Source: an uncultured Salinimicrobium sp. (lineage in GTDB: Bacteria; Bacteroidota; Bacteroidia; Flavobacteriales; Flavobacteriaceae). From it: DNA of 37,614 bases. Positions 9,326 to 16,845 of the stretch are shown here, in pieces; the stretch's first letter is position 1, and every line of letters begins with the position of its first letter. The notes below the pieces were generated by a model. The model was not told the DNA's origin and did no database searches. It worked only from the letters and a program-made list of their open reading frames with translations. The translations under genes and the position numbers were made by a program. The stretch spans positions 1 through 37,614 of the forward strand of contig CAMPJY010000006.1 in the NCBI GenBank assembly GCA_946887025.1. Direction: 5' to 3'.

Positions 9326-9513
9326 GGCACTTTATTTAACCTGGTGAAACCTACCGAAAGTACAACAGAATTTCGAAATCCTGATAAAAATTTCAATTCT
9401 TTAGGGACTGTTTTTTTTGAAGAACAGCCACGAGTCAAAATTTATTACAGCCTGGCCTCAGGTTTAACCTTTTATTGGATAAATTTTATTTACGGCAGGC
9501 CTATCTTTATGGC

Positions 9514-9864
9514 ATGAAGGAGATATTTATTGTCGAGGATGATCAGGATATAAGAGAGCTGATAGGATTTTTGTTGGAAAGCCATGATTTTAAAGTCACA
9601 GCCTTTCCTACTGCGGAAGATTTTCAAAAAGCAATACTGAACCACAGTCCGGATCTTATCCTGCTGGACATCATGTTACCTGACGGGAACGGTATTGAGA
9701 TCTGTAAAAACCTCAGAAAAACTGAAAGCACTACCGGGATCCCTGTGGTCCTGATGTCGGCACATGCCGATGCCTCCATCCTGCAGGATAATTGCGCGAA
9801 TGACTTTATTGCCAAGCCATTTGATATTGACGACCTGGTAACCAGAGTGAACCGCCAGTTATAA
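9514..9864 (+). CDS. Single-domain response regulator (receiver only)
   Basis: 116 residues from the ATG at 9514. An upstream in-frame ATG at 9475 would add 13 residues that do not belong to the fold, so the later start before KEIFIVEDD is preferred. All receiver signatures are present: the acidic pair D9/D10, phospho-acceptor D52 (LILLDIMLPDGNG), the conserved Ser82 (VVLMSAHAD) and Lys101 (FIAKPF). The protein stops right after the receiver fold, with no output domain, so it acts through protein contacts, as CheY- or SpoIIR-like relays do. No kinase is adjacent; the only histidine kinase in the window is 27 kb away. Partner and pathway are unknown. Confidence 0.92.
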   Translation: MKEIFIVEDDQDIRELIGFLLESHDFKVTAFPTAEDFQKAILNHSPDLILLDIMLPDGNGIEICKNLRKTESTTGIPVVLMSAHADASILQDNCANDFIAKPFDIDDLVTRVNRQL

Positions 9865-9870
9865 TTGTTT

Positions 9871-10407
9871 TTATCTTGAAAACCGCTGGGTTCCCTTTAC
9901 CAGTAATTCTACCTCATATCCTGAAACCTCAGAGGTTTCAGAAAATTCAAATTCCAGGACCAGTTCCGTCTCCGTTAATTTGGAAATAACAGCTTCTGTT
10001 ATGGCCAGGGCACCCTCTGTCTGGTTGTAACCAAGTTTGAGTATGCTTTCCTCCACTGAGTAAGATCCGGAACTTAAGATATCCGAATAAGTTTCTTCAC
10101 TGGTCTGTACTTCGCCATTGACCGTGGCAACCAGTTCCACTGTGTACTCCCCTCCAGATTCCCAGGTGTTGTCAGGCTGTTCATTAAAGACCATGTAGAT
10201 GTCAATATCTTTGGCAGTTCCGGTATAGGAACTCTCATCTACCATGTCTCCATTTCTAACGGTGGTGGTGCCTTGATAATTAAATTCTTCAAGTTGCCAT
10301 TCACCCGTCAGGGAAAGCTTTTCTTCATTATCAGGAGCTTCATCTTTGGAGCAGGAGAGGTTTAACAGCAAAAGGAGAGTGAACAGCAGGAAGTAGATTT
10401 TTTTCAT
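9871..10407 (-). CDS. Lipocalin-like small lipoprotein
   Basis: 178 residues. The lipobox ends at Cys19 (LNLSC-SKDE) behind a very hydrophobic signal peptide. The mature protein is predicted all-beta, beginning LTGEWQLEEFNYQG and containing alternating strands (YMVFNEQPDNTWESGGEYTV, later LVLEFEFSET). This is the pattern of the lipocalin-like domains often annotated on Bacteroidota lipoproteins. It is convergent with the receiver gene (6 bp between stops) and lies downstream of the NTF2-like gene on the same strand. No ligand or pathway can be inferred from the sequence. The family call is moderate, the lipoprotein call strong. Confidence 0.75.
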   Translation of the reverse strand: MKKIYFLLFTLLLLLNLSCSKDEAPDNEEKLSLTGEWQLEEFNYQGTTTVRNGDMVDESSYTGTAKDIDIYMVFNEQPDNTWESGGEYTVELVATVNGEVQTSEETYSDILSSGSYSVEESILKLGYNQTEGALAITEAVISKLTETELVLEFEFSETSEVSGYEVELLVKGTQRFSR

Positions 10408-10451
10408 GGGAGTGGTTTTACACCATTAAAAATAGGAAATAAATCTGAAGT

Positions 10452-10994
10452 CTACTCCTCTTTGTTCATCCCGGTCCCACTTTTTGTCATCTTCTGCATT
10501 TCAGCCATCATTTCCTGAGAAGATTTGGTGCTTACCGGCGCATCCCACACGATTTTCCAGTCGCCCTCCTTTTTTTCCCATAGTACAAGATAATTTCCCC
10601 GATCTTCAAATTCAGGTATGGGCGAATTTCCTTTTGGCGTGAATTCCAAGGAATATTTACCCAGTTCCACAGCCTGGTTTCCACTTACCCGTACCTCCTG
10701 CACTTCAAAATCAAAATCCCAGATCCCAAATTCAAAGCTCTGTTCCCAATTGTCGCGCAAGGCTTCCCTTCCTTTGATAGGCTCATGATGTGGAGGCATC
10801 TGAATAACGTCCACTGCAAACACACTAACCACAGAATCCAATTCCCCTCCTGCGTACCATTTTTCAAGTTGCGCATTCTTTTCTTCAATGATCCGTTGAA
10901 CTTCTTCAGGGGAACTCTCTCCTTCAGATACCTGACTCCATACCGGATGGATTCCCACACATAAAATCACCAATACGATAAGATTTTTTTTCAT
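10452..10994 (-). CDS. Secreted NTF2/SnoaL-like (DUF4440-type) protein
   Basis: 180 residues with a cleavable signal peptide (VWSQ near residue 21). Residues about 29-160 match the alpha+beta cone of the NTF2/SnoaL superfamily: a long first helix (VQRIIEEKNAQLEKWYAGG), then a core with IKGREALRDNWEQSF, a central sheet with VSGNQAVELGKYSLEF, and the closing strand GDWKIVWDAPVS. This is the layout of DUF4440 proteins with a periplasmic or extracellular location. Whether it is an enzyme or a binding protein cannot be told. The tail (MAEMQKMTKSGTGMNKEE) is low-complexity. It may be transcribed with the lipocalin-like gene 44 bp downstream. Confidence 0.82.
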   Translation of the reverse strand: MKKNLIVLVILCVGIHPVWSQVSEGESSPEEVQRIIEEKNAQLEKWYAGGELDSVVSVFAVDVIQMPPHHEPIKGREALRDNWEQSFEFGIWDFDFEVQEVRVSGNQAVELGKYSLEFTPKGNSPIPEFEDRGNYLVLWEKKEGDWKIVWDAPVSTKSSQEMMAEMQKMTKSGTGMNKEE

Positions 10995-11124
10995 GACATG
11001 GATTGTTAAATTAATTTCTAAAACAACCCTACAATTTAAGGAACATCGCGAATCTATAACTGGGGGATTTTCCCCGATTTATGAGCCCTACTGAGCTGAC
11101 AGGAAATTTGAGAAGAAAAAGCAA

Positions 11125-12012
11125 TCAAAAAGACGGCTTTAGTTCTTTCATGGAATACTGGACGATTTCAGAATTCAGCTCCGCCCCCAGCAGGATAATA
11201 AAACTGGTGAGGAAGAGCCAGAGCATTAATACGACAACAGCAGAAATAGCACCATACATTTCCCCATAGTTACCGAAGTTGCTCACATAAAAGGAAAATC
11301 CCCAGGAAGCGATGAGCCAAAGCACCGTTGCAAGGATAGCTCCTGCCATTACCCATTTAAAAGCGGGAACGGGACGCCGGGCAGGGGCATATTTATAGAT
11401 CAGGCTGAGGAAGGAGATTACGATCACCGCCAGCAGCACCCACCTAAGCCAGGAAATCAAAGTTTCCACTCCTGAAGGCAGGCCGAGATAACCGACAGCA
11501 GCGGGGAAGGCAACGATCAGGCTCATGCTGAGGATCACGAGGATTATGGCGCCAAAGGTAAAAAGAAGGCTGATGGCGTTCTGCATCAGGAAGCCCCGTG
11601 GTTTTTTGACTCCGTACGCGATATCCAGGCCCGTAAACAGGGAAGATGTCCCCTGTTTCGCACTCCATAGACTGAACAGGATCCCGATCACCACCCCCCA
11701 GCCCAGGGCACCGCCTGAAGTAGTTACCAGGCTTTCAAGTTGCTGTTTTACAATCCCCAGAGCTTCCTCAGGCATGACCGTAGCCAATTGTACAAGCTGA
11801 TCCTGCACCTGCTGCGGATTGAAAGCGAGCCCGTAAATGGAAATCAGGGCTGTAAGGGCGGGAAAAATGGCAAGGAAGGAATAAAAAGCAACCCCCGCCG
11901 AGACTATGGGTACATTATCTTCCGATATCGAATCCTTCACCCCGAGTAATATTGTTTTCCAGCCTTTCCAGGGAATATCCGAGAGGGAATCAATGCTTTT
12001 CGTTTCTGCCAT
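11125..12012 (-). CDS. YihY/BrkB-family inner-membrane protein
   Basis: 295 residues from the ATG at 12012. The longer reading from 12048 adds 12 residues of poor character, and MAETKSIDSL is a better start. The family signature lies near the N-terminus (NVPIVSAGVAFYSFLAIFPALTALISIYG), followed by a loop with IVKQQLESL and at least five more hydrophobic segments. The C-terminal pair contains YGAISAVVVLMLWLFLTSFIILLGAELN, the classic YihY ending. Members were once named ribonuclease BN by mistake and are now regarded as membrane proteins of uncertain, possibly transport, function. It is followed only by intergenic DNA, and upstream lies a 78-residue small gene on the same strand. Confidence 0.92.
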   Translation of the reverse strand: MAETKSIDSLSDIPWKGWKTILLGVKDSISEDNVPIVSAGVAFYSFLAIFPALTALISIYGLAFNPQQVQDQLVQLATVMPEEALGIVKQQLESLVTTSGGALGWGVVIGILFSLWSAKQGTSSLFTGLDIAYGVKKPRGFLMQNAISLLFTFGAIILVILSMSLIVAFPAAVGYLGLPSGVETLISWLRWVLLAVIVISFLSLIYKYAPARRPVPAFKWVMAGAILATVLWLIASWGFSFYVSNFGNYGEMYGAISAVVVLMLWLFLTSFIILLGAELNSEIVQYSMKELKPSF

Positions 12013-12097
12013 AGCTCTGTGCCTGAAACACAAATTTATGCAAAGCATTTAAGATCAGGAATCTGAGTCTTATAAACTATTGTTAAGTGCTGGGAAC

Positions 12098-12334
12098 CTA
12101 TTCAATTCCGTATAAAGGTCCACCCTCCCGGGAAGGCTTATCTTTTTGGATCCTTTCGTTAATTGCACTATTGGCGGATTCTACAGTTTTCCTGCCCGGG
12201 AGCCGTCTTGCAATTTTCCCTGCACCTGCGCCGGAGGTGGCGAGTTCCCTGCTGACAAACAGGCCCAGCTCCTTGGCCAGGGCTTCTATTTTCGCCAGGT
12301 TCTTTGGGTTTTCACCCGTGATTATAAGATTCAT
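12098..12334 (-). CDS. Small hypothetical protein, 78 residues
   Basis: Starts at ATG 12334 and ends 85 bp before the YihY gene. The N-terminal half (MNLIITGENPKNLAKIEALA then KELGLFVSREL) reads as beta-alpha-beta with a well-formed amphipathic helix. It resembles small Bacteroidota proteins of about 80 residues that begin in this way and are usually labelled hypothetical. The C-terminal half is basic and disordered-looking (GKIARRLPGRKTVESANS). Codon use is ordinary for the window. It could be co-transcribed with yihY. An antitoxin-like role has been suggested for proteins of this size, but nothing in the sequence supports it, so I assign no function. Confidence 0.65.
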   Translation of the reverse strand: MNLIITGENPKNLAKIEALAKELGLFVSRELATSGAGAGKIARRLPGRKTVESANSAINERIQKDKPSREGGPLYGIE

Positions 12335-12457
12335 AGCAGCTACTTTTGCTAAAATTAATTCAAAAAAAATAATTCACAGCATCTTTAGTTTAAAAACAGC
12401 TGATTTTCATACACATATACCTGAACATTGCCCCACCTCGTGCATTACCTCATTTTG

Positions 12458-12465
12458 TACCTTTG
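12458..12465 (+). promoter_or_regulatory. TAnnTTTG promoter -7 box for the LuxE-like gene
   Basis: TACCTTTG matches the Bacteroidota -7 consensus exactly and ends 19 bp before the chosen ATG at 12485. It also argues against the longer reading frame from 12428, whose start would lie upstream of the transcription start. A -33 TTG at the right spacing is not evident. Confidence 0.6.
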
Positions 12466-12484
12466 CAGCACACCGCGCAGCGCC

Positions 12485-13465
12485 ATGAACTGGAAACAAA
12501 AAATCTTTTCAATCACTAACCAAAAAGAATTTGAGAGCCTTGCCTTAGAGATCTTCAGGTTCCAGTTTGCCAAGAATAAGGTGTATAGACAATTCTGTCG
12601 GCTGCTGGAGCGGGAGCCAGAGAAAGTGACTACCACGGAGCAGATTCCTTTTCTCCCAATCGAGTTCTTCAAGAGCCATGAGATTTTATCTTCAGAAGAT
12701 CCTGTAAAGGTAACTTTTACGAGCAGTGGAACCACGGGCAGCAGTACCAGCAGCCATCCCGTTACGGATCCTCGGACCTATGAGGAGAGTTTCAGAAAAG
12801 GCTTCGAGAAATTCTATGGGGACATTTCAGAATACGCTGTTTTAGCCCTTCTGCCGTCTTATCTCGAGCGCCAGGGCTCCTCGCTCATCTTTATGATCCG
12901 GGACCTGATAGAACGCAGCGGAAACAGTCACAGCGGCTTCTACCTCCACGATCTGGAGGAGCTTAAGGAAAAATTAATTAAACTGGATGCAGCAGGGCAG
13001 AAAGTGCTTTTAATTGGGGTTTCCTTCGCCCTGCTGGATCTGGTGGAAAGTTTTTCTTTTCAGCTGAAAAATACCATAGTCATGGAAACAGGGGGAATGA
13101 AAGGGCGCAGAAAGGAAATGGTCAGGGAGGAGTTGCATTCAATCCTGGCGAAGGGTTTTGGAGTTGATAAGATCCACAGTGAATATGGGATGACAGAATT
13201 GCTCTCCCAGGCCTACTCCAAGGGAGAGGGAATCTTCGAATGCCCTCCCTGGATGAGGATCCTGATCAGGGATCCGGAAGATGCGCTGGAGCTCCTTCCA
13301 TCAGGAAAAACCGGTGGACTTAATGTCATCGATCTGGCAAATATAAATTCCTGCTCCTTTATTGCTACCCAGGATCTGGGGAAATTTCTTCCCGATGGCA
13401 GACTTGAGATCCTTGGAAGATTTGACAACAGCGATATCCGGGGCTGTAATCTGATGCTGCTTTAA
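12485..13465 (+). CDS. LuxE-like acyl-protein synthetase / acyltransferase
   Basis: 326 residues from the ATG at 12485, which follows a TACCTTTG promoter by 19 bp. It belongs to the LuxE branch of the adenylate-forming (ANL) superfamily: an ATP-binding loop FTSSGTTGSSTSSHPV at about 78-93, the hydrophobic core motif VLALLPSYLERQGSS, METGGMKGRR at about 200, and EYGMTELLSQAYS at about 233-245, corresponding to the A5 motif. LuxE activates fatty acids in bioluminescence, but here there is no luxABCD context. Flavobacterial genomes commonly carry one such gene, annotated as acyl transferase; its acyl substrate is not known to me. It stands alone between a divergent small gene and the duplicated RNA region. 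Confidence 0.85.
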   Translation: MNWKQKIFSITNQKEFESLALEIFRFQFAKNKVYRQFCRLLEREPEKVTTTEQIPFLPIEFFKSHEILSSEDPVKVTFTSSGTTGSSTSSHPVTDPRTYEESFRKGFEKFYGDISEYAVLALLPSYLERQGSSLIFMIRDLIERSGNSHSGFYLHDLEELKEKLIKLDAAGQKVLLIGVSFALLDLVESFSFQLKNTIVMETGGMKGRRKEMVREELHSILAKGFGVDKIHSEYGMTELLSQAYSKGEGIFECPPWMRILIRDPEDALELLPSGKTGGLNVIDLANINSCSFIATQDLGKFLPDGRLEILGRFDNSDIRGCNLMLL

Positions 13466-13560
13466 CAGTCATACTATCTTCCGGGAAGCCTTCTTAAATA
13501 CAGGTTAATTTACTGTTAATCAGACGTATATATAAAAATAAATATTTTTTTCTGCGTTAT

Positions 13561-13675
13561 TGTAAGGAAAGCATTTTCCAACGACCTAATAGATGGTTAG
13601 ATTATGTTTTCATAATTGGTTGGTTAGTTAGAAGCCCCCTTAGTTGTCATCTGATAACGAGGGGGTTTCGTTTTT
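13561..13675 (+). ncRNA. Candidate small RNA, copy 1 of a tandem pair
   Basis: Order of elements: conserved TGTAAGGAAA (13561-13570); a 30-nt segment not shared with copy 2; a hairpin ATTATG-TTTT-CATAAT (13601-13616); a conserved G/U-rich tract (TGGTTGGTTAGTTAG); and an intrinsic terminator with CCCCC/GGGGG arms (13635-13665), inner pairing GTTGTC/GATAAC and the T-tract TTTCGTTTTT. No gene follows on this strand for 1.6 kb, so it is not a leader of a downstream gene. The strand is chosen from the terminator, which has a T-tract only in the plus direction. Function unknown; the copy might partly serve as a terminator for the LuxE-like gene. Confidence 0.5.
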
Positions 13676-13734
13676 ATATCCCTCTGATTCCAAATTCGTC
13701 AGGATAAAATATTCTCTGTAAATTTTTTTTCAGG

Positions 13735-13852
13735 TGTAAGGAAAACCTATAATGCCGACTCAGGGAAAGATTATTATGTTTTCATAATTGGTTGGGTTAG
13801 TTAGCTAAAAACCCCCTGCGTTATCTCCTGATACCGAGGGGGTTTTGTTTTT
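13735..13852 (+). ncRNA. Candidate small RNA, copy 2 of a tandem pair
   Basis: Same order as copy 1: TGTAAGGAAA (13735-13744), a different 28-nt segment, the identical hairpin ATTATG-TTTT-CATAAT (13773-13788), the tract TTGGTTGGGTTAGTTAG, then a terminator with CCCCC (13812-13816) and GGGGG (13838-13842) followed by TTTTGTTTTT. The stem interior differs from copy 1 (GTTATC/GATACC with one mismatch), yet the outer stem and loop-side CTGATA are kept. This terminator also has T's on the minus side, so it may terminate tyrS (stop at 13868) as well. Confidence 0.5.
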
Positions 13853-13867
13853 AATATTCCAGCCAGG

Positions 13868-15163
13868 CTATACGATCCTGATAATATAAGTATTTCGCTT
13901 CCCTTTGTTGATGATCACGTATTTGTCGTTCAGCAGGTCCGCTCTAGTAATTTTGTAATCTTCGCCTACTTTTTCCTTGTTTACAGAGATAGAATTTTCC
14001 TTCAAGGCACGGCGTGCTTCGCCGTTGGACTGGAGGAATCCTGTTTTGGCAGAAAGGGCTGCAACCATATCCAGGCCTCCTTCTATCTCATTTCGATCTA
14101 CCTCAGCTTGTGGCACCCCTTCAAAAACATCCAGAAAGGTAGCTTCATTCAGATTCTTCAGGTCCTGAGCAGTGCTTTTTCCAAAAAGCACTTCCGAAGC
14201 CTTCACCGCATTATCCAGGTCTTCCTGAGAATGCACCATAACGGTGATCTCCTCTGCAAGTTTACGTTGCAACTGCCTCAGGTGGGGCGCGTGTTTATGT
14301 TCCTCCACCAGAAGCTCAATTTCCTCCCGGCTTAAGAAGGTGAATATTTTAATGAATCTTTCTGCATCCTCGTCACTGGTATTCAGCCAGTACTGGTAGA
14401 ACTTGTATGGAGAAGTCCGTTCGGGATCCAACCAAATGTTCCCGGATTCAGTTTTTCCAAATTTGGTACCATCGGCTTTAGTGATCAGAGGACAGGTAAG
14501 TGCAAATCCTTTCCCGTCACCGATTCGCCTTATCAATTCAGTTCCTGTGGTGATATTCCCCCACTGGTCGCTTCCCCCCATCTGCAGCGTACAGTCCAGC
14601 TCCCGGTACAGGTGCAGAAAATCGTACCCCTGGACCAGCTGATAGGTGAATTCAGTAAAAGACATGCCTTCCGAGGCTTCAGCAGAAAGCCGTTTCTTCA
14701 CTGAGTCTTTCGACATCATATAATTGACGCTGATATGTTTACCCACATCCCTGATGAATCCAAGGAAGGAGAAATCCTTCATCCAGTCATAGTTGTTCAC
14801 CATAACTGCCGCGTTCACCTCCGCACTGTCAAAATCCAGAAACTTCTTCAGCTGGGCCTTCAATGAATTCTGATTGTGAAGCAGGGTAGCTTCATCAAGA
14901 AGATTGCGTTCATTCGATTTTCCTGAAGGGTCACCTATCATTCCGGTCGCACCTCCCACAAGAGCAACAGGCTTGTGCCCGCACAGCTGAAAGTGGCGAA
15001 GCATCATTACCCCTACCAGATGCCCTATATGAAGAGAATCAGCCGTAGGATCGATCCCCACATAAGCAGCGCGGATCCCTTCATTCAAATGTTCTTCTGT
15101 TCCGGGCATTACGTCATGTAACATCCCTCTCCACCTTACTTCTTCTACAAAATTCTTATGCAT
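13868..15163 (-). CDS. tyrS: Tyrosyl-tRNA synthetase
   Basis: 431 residues, the standard bacterial length. It charges tRNA-Tyr in the cytoplasm. The class I HIGH motif is at 45-48 (SLHIGHLVG), preceded by the tyrosine-binding [10 protein letters not shown]. The KMSKS equivalent is [12 protein letters not shown] at about 230-240. The tyrosine/tRNA motif [20 protein letters not shown] followed by [11 protein letters not shown] is intact. The C-terminal S4 RNA-binding domain covers about residues 365-431 ([20 protein letters not shown]). It is monocistronic: the copy 2 terminator lies just beyond its stop and a divergent SDR gene lies upstream. No unusual feature. Confidence 0.98.
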   Translation of the reverse strand: MHKNFVEEVRWRGMLHDVMPGTEEHLNEGIRAAYVGIDPTADSLHIGHLVGVMMLRHFQLCGHKPVALVGGATGMIGDPSGKSNERNLLDEATLLHNQNSLKAQLKKFLDFDSAEVNAAVMVNNYDWMKDFSFLGFIRDVGKHISVNYMMSKDSVKKRLSAEASEGMSFTEFTYQLVQGYDFLHLYRELDCTLQMGGSDQWGNITTGTELIRRIGDGKGFALTCPLITKADGTKFGKTESGNIWLDPERTSPYKFYQYWLNTSDEDAERFIKIFTFLSREEIELLVEEHKHAPHLRQLQRKLAEEITVMVHSQEDLDNAVKASEVLFGKSTAQDLKNLNEATFLDVFEGVPQAEVDRNEIEGGLDMVAALSAKTGFLQSNGEARRALKENSISVNKEKVGEDYKITRADLLNDKYVIINKGKRNTYIIRIV

Positions 15164-15213
15164 GTTAGTTTAATTTAATCGAAAAGAGCCGTAAAGATAC
15201 CATAAACAATAAA

Positions 15214-15251
15214 ATTTGAAGATTTGAAGATTCAATAATTTGAAAATTGAT
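15214..15251. repeat. Octanucleotide tandem array (ATTTGAAG type)
   Basis: Units start every 8 bp at 15214, 15222, 15230, 15238 and 15246: ATTTGAAG, ATTTGAAG, ATTCAATA, ATTTGAAA, then a decayed unit. It lies between the divergent tyrS and SDR genes. The core is close to the GATTGAAA octads found at 30224-30255. Confidence 0.7.
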
Positions 15252-15266
15252 CCTGATTCAGCCATA

Positions 15267-15314
15267 TAACTCTTAACTCATAACTAGTAACTCTTAACCT
15301 CACCCTCATAACTC
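15267..15314. repeat. Heptanucleotide tandem array (TAACTCN type)
   Basis: Units start every 7 bp from 15267 to 15309: TAACTCT, TAACTCA, TAACTAG, TAACTCT, TAACCTC, ACCCTCA, TAACTCG. The strict period survives base changes. The array ends 20 bp before the SDR start codon, so it may overlap that gene's promoter region. Confidence 0.7.
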
Positions 15315-15322
15315 GATTTGAT

Positions 15323-15330
15323 TATCTTTA
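15323..15330 (+). promoter_or_regulatory. Possible -7 box (TATCTTTA) just before the SDR gene
   Basis: TATCTTTA differs from TAnnTTTG only at the last base and ends 4 bp before ATG 15335. If used, the transcript would be almost leaderless. No -33 element at suitable spacing. Confidence 0.3.
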
Positions 15331-15334
15331 TCCC

Positions 15335-16351
15335 ATGATTTTAGTAACCGGCGGTACAGGACTGGTAGGCTCACACCTGTTGCTCGAACTGGCAGAGGCC
15401 GGGGAAAGAGTGAGGGCTATTCACAGAAAGGGCAGCAGCTTTGAGGGCGTAAAGAGAGTATTTTCCTATGGTCGATCACCTCAGGAGGCCCAAAGGCTTT
15501 TTGAATCTGTTGAATGGATGGAAGCCGACACGGTGGAGGTGCCCGCACTTTCCAAAGCCTTTGAGGGAATCAGCTTTGTCTATCATTGCGCTGCCCTGGT
15601 GTCTTTTAACCCCTCTGATAACAGGAAACTCAGAAAGATCAATATTGAAGGAACCGCCAATGTGGTCAACTTCTGTATTAAAAATCGGGTGAAAAAACTC
15701 TGTTTCGTAAGTTCGATTGCCACCTACGATCTGAAATTAGGGCAAAAGAAAATCAATGAAGAATCTTTCTGGAACAAGGAGCTCGACCACAGCATGTATG
15801 CCATTTCAAAATACGGCGCCGAAATGGAAGTCTGGCGGGCAAGTCAGGAGGGAATTCCCGTAGTGATTGTGAATCCCGGGGTGATCATAGGCCCCGGATT
15901 TTGGGATACCGGGAGTGGAGTAATGTTTAAAAAGATCTGGAAGGGACTGAATTACACTTTCCCAAAAACCACAGGCTTTGTGGGGGTAAAGGATGTAGTG
16001 GGGGCAATGATCCTGCTCATGAATTCCGACACAGAAAACGAAGAATTCCTGCTGGTCTCGGAGAATCTATCCTTTAAAAAGATCATGGGACTAATTGCCA
16101 GTTCCCTTAAGAAACCCGCCCCTAAAAATGTACTGAAGCCCTGGATGGTTTTCGTAGGGTGGCTGGGACAGCTGTTTCTTTCCCTTTTTGGAAAAAAGAG
16201 GCAGCTAACCAGGGATTCCTCCAAAAATCTCTTCACCGACACTTACTATGACAGCAGTAAGTTTATTACCAGGTTTGATTACCAGTTTGAGAAAATGGAA
16301 GCTGTTACTGAAAGGACCGGGAAATACTTCAGAAAGGAATTTACTGAATAG
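15335..16351 (+). CDS. NAD-dependent epimerase/dehydratase family protein (extended SDR)
   Basis: 338 residues with a Rossmann NAD(P)-binding start, MILVTGGTGLVGSHLLLELA (Gly-rich loop at residues 6-12). The conserved mid-region reads VYHCAALVSFNP, then CFVSSIATYD, and the catalytic YxxxK pair is Tyr155/Lys159 (MYAISKYGAE), followed by VVIVNPGVIIGPG. This is the atypical/extended SDR layout seen in sugar epimerases, dihydroflavonol reductase-like and 3-beta-HSD-like enzymes. The C-terminal half carries a hydrophobic stretch near 263-290 (MVFVGWLGQLFLSLFGKK) that might be membrane-associated. The substrate is unknown. Its last 11 bp overlap the convergent DUF4296 gene. Confidence 0.9.
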   Translation: MILVTGGTGLVGSHLLLELAEAGERVRAIHRKGSSFEGVKRVFSYGRSPQEAQRLFESVEWMEADTVEVPALSKAFEGISFVYHCAALVSFNPSDNRKLRKINIEGTANVVNFCIKNRVKKLCFVSSIATYDLKLGQKKINEESFWNKELDHSMYAISKYGAEMEVWRASQEGIPVVIVNPGVIIGPGFWDTGSGVMFKKIWKGLNYTFPKTTGFVGVKDVVGAMILLMNSDTENEEFLLVSENLSFKKIMGLIASSLKKPAPKNVLKPWMVFVGWLGQLFLSLFGKKRQLTRDSSKNLFTDTYYDSSKFITRFDYQFEKMEAVTERTGKYFRKEFTE

Positions 16352-16844
16352 TATCATTCGATGAAACAGGTTCAGGCATAAGAGTCCCTTCCTCTACCGG
16401 AAGACGCAGAATACTGTCCCTGAAGCGCTCCTCCCTGGCTCGTTCAATGCTGTCTTGAGGATCCAGAGCCCTAATGGAATCCTGCTTGCGTTGTTCAATT
16501 TCCCTTAGGGTATCGTATTTCGCCTGTAGCACCTCCAGCCGCTGCTGTACCTCCTGGTAGATATCCTGGTACTCATCGTAATTTTCAGCATAATAGTTAT
16601 TGCTCTCCACGAACTGAAGAGAATCAATACCAAAATGTTCCCAGATATATTTTTCAGGCTGCAGGCCGGTCTCTTCAAACGACCTTCTGTTGGCGCTCTT
16701 CGCCCCCTGTACCAGGGACATTTCCAACAGCACATCCGCCATCTTATCCTTCGGGATCAGGTTTTCAGGTTTTTCCATGCGCTTCACATCCTGACAGGAA
16801 ACAAGGCTTATAAGAAAAATCAGTATGACGCAGCGGTATCTCAT
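16341..16844 (-). CDS. DUF4296 lipoprotein
   Basis: 167 residues with a lipobox ending at Cys17 (SLVSC-QDVK). The core domain (about 25-100) has the DUF4296 pattern: PENLIPKDKMADVLLEMSLV, then EKYIWEHFGIDSLQFVESNNYY, predicted helical. The C-terminal third is a highly charged coiled coil (QQRLEVLQAKYDTLREIEQR) rich in Arg/Glu/Asp. The family is confined to Bacteroidota and has no established function. It is the last gene of the mannosyltransferase - dihydroorotase operon (1 bp gap) and overlaps the 3' end of the convergent SDR gene by 11 bp, so the two transcripts are antisense there. Confidence 0.88.
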   Translation of the reverse strand: MRYRCVILIFLISLVSCQDVKRMEKPENLIPKDKMADVLLEMSLVQGAKSANRRSFEETGLQPEKYIWEHFGIDSLQFVESNNYYAENYDEYQDIYQEVQQRLEVLQAKYDTLREIEQRKQDSIRALDPQDSIERAREERFRDSILRLPVEEGTLMPEPVSSNDTIQ

Positions 16845-16845
16845 C

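Larger units (their letters stand above)
13466..13867. other. 400-bp intergenic region with a tandem duplication
   Basis: The gap between the LuxE-like gene and tyrS has no plausible ORF. It consists mainly of two related copies of about 120 bp (13561-13677 and 13735-13855). Similarity extends some 20 bp further upstream into T-rich tracts. Nothing else stands out in the first 70 bp. Confidence 0.8.

Noticed and set aside
9475..9513. Upstream ATG for the receiver protein
   Set aside because: The extra 13 residues do not fit the receiver fold, which begins with the KEIFIVEDD strand at the later ATG.
13790..13804. G-quadruplex from the TTGGTTGGGTTAGTTAG tract
   Set aside because: Runs are mostly two Gs and too few for a stable quadruplex; the tract is better seen as single-stranded sRNA sequence.
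13561..13855. CRISPR array or riboswitch at the duplicated region
   Set aside because: There are only two copies, the shared part is long and ends in a terminator, and there is no downstream gene on that strand and no cas gene in the window.
15164..15334. tRNA or other RNA gene between tyrS and the SDR gene
   Set aside because: The region is made of octad and heptad arrays with no cloverleaf arms or terminator.
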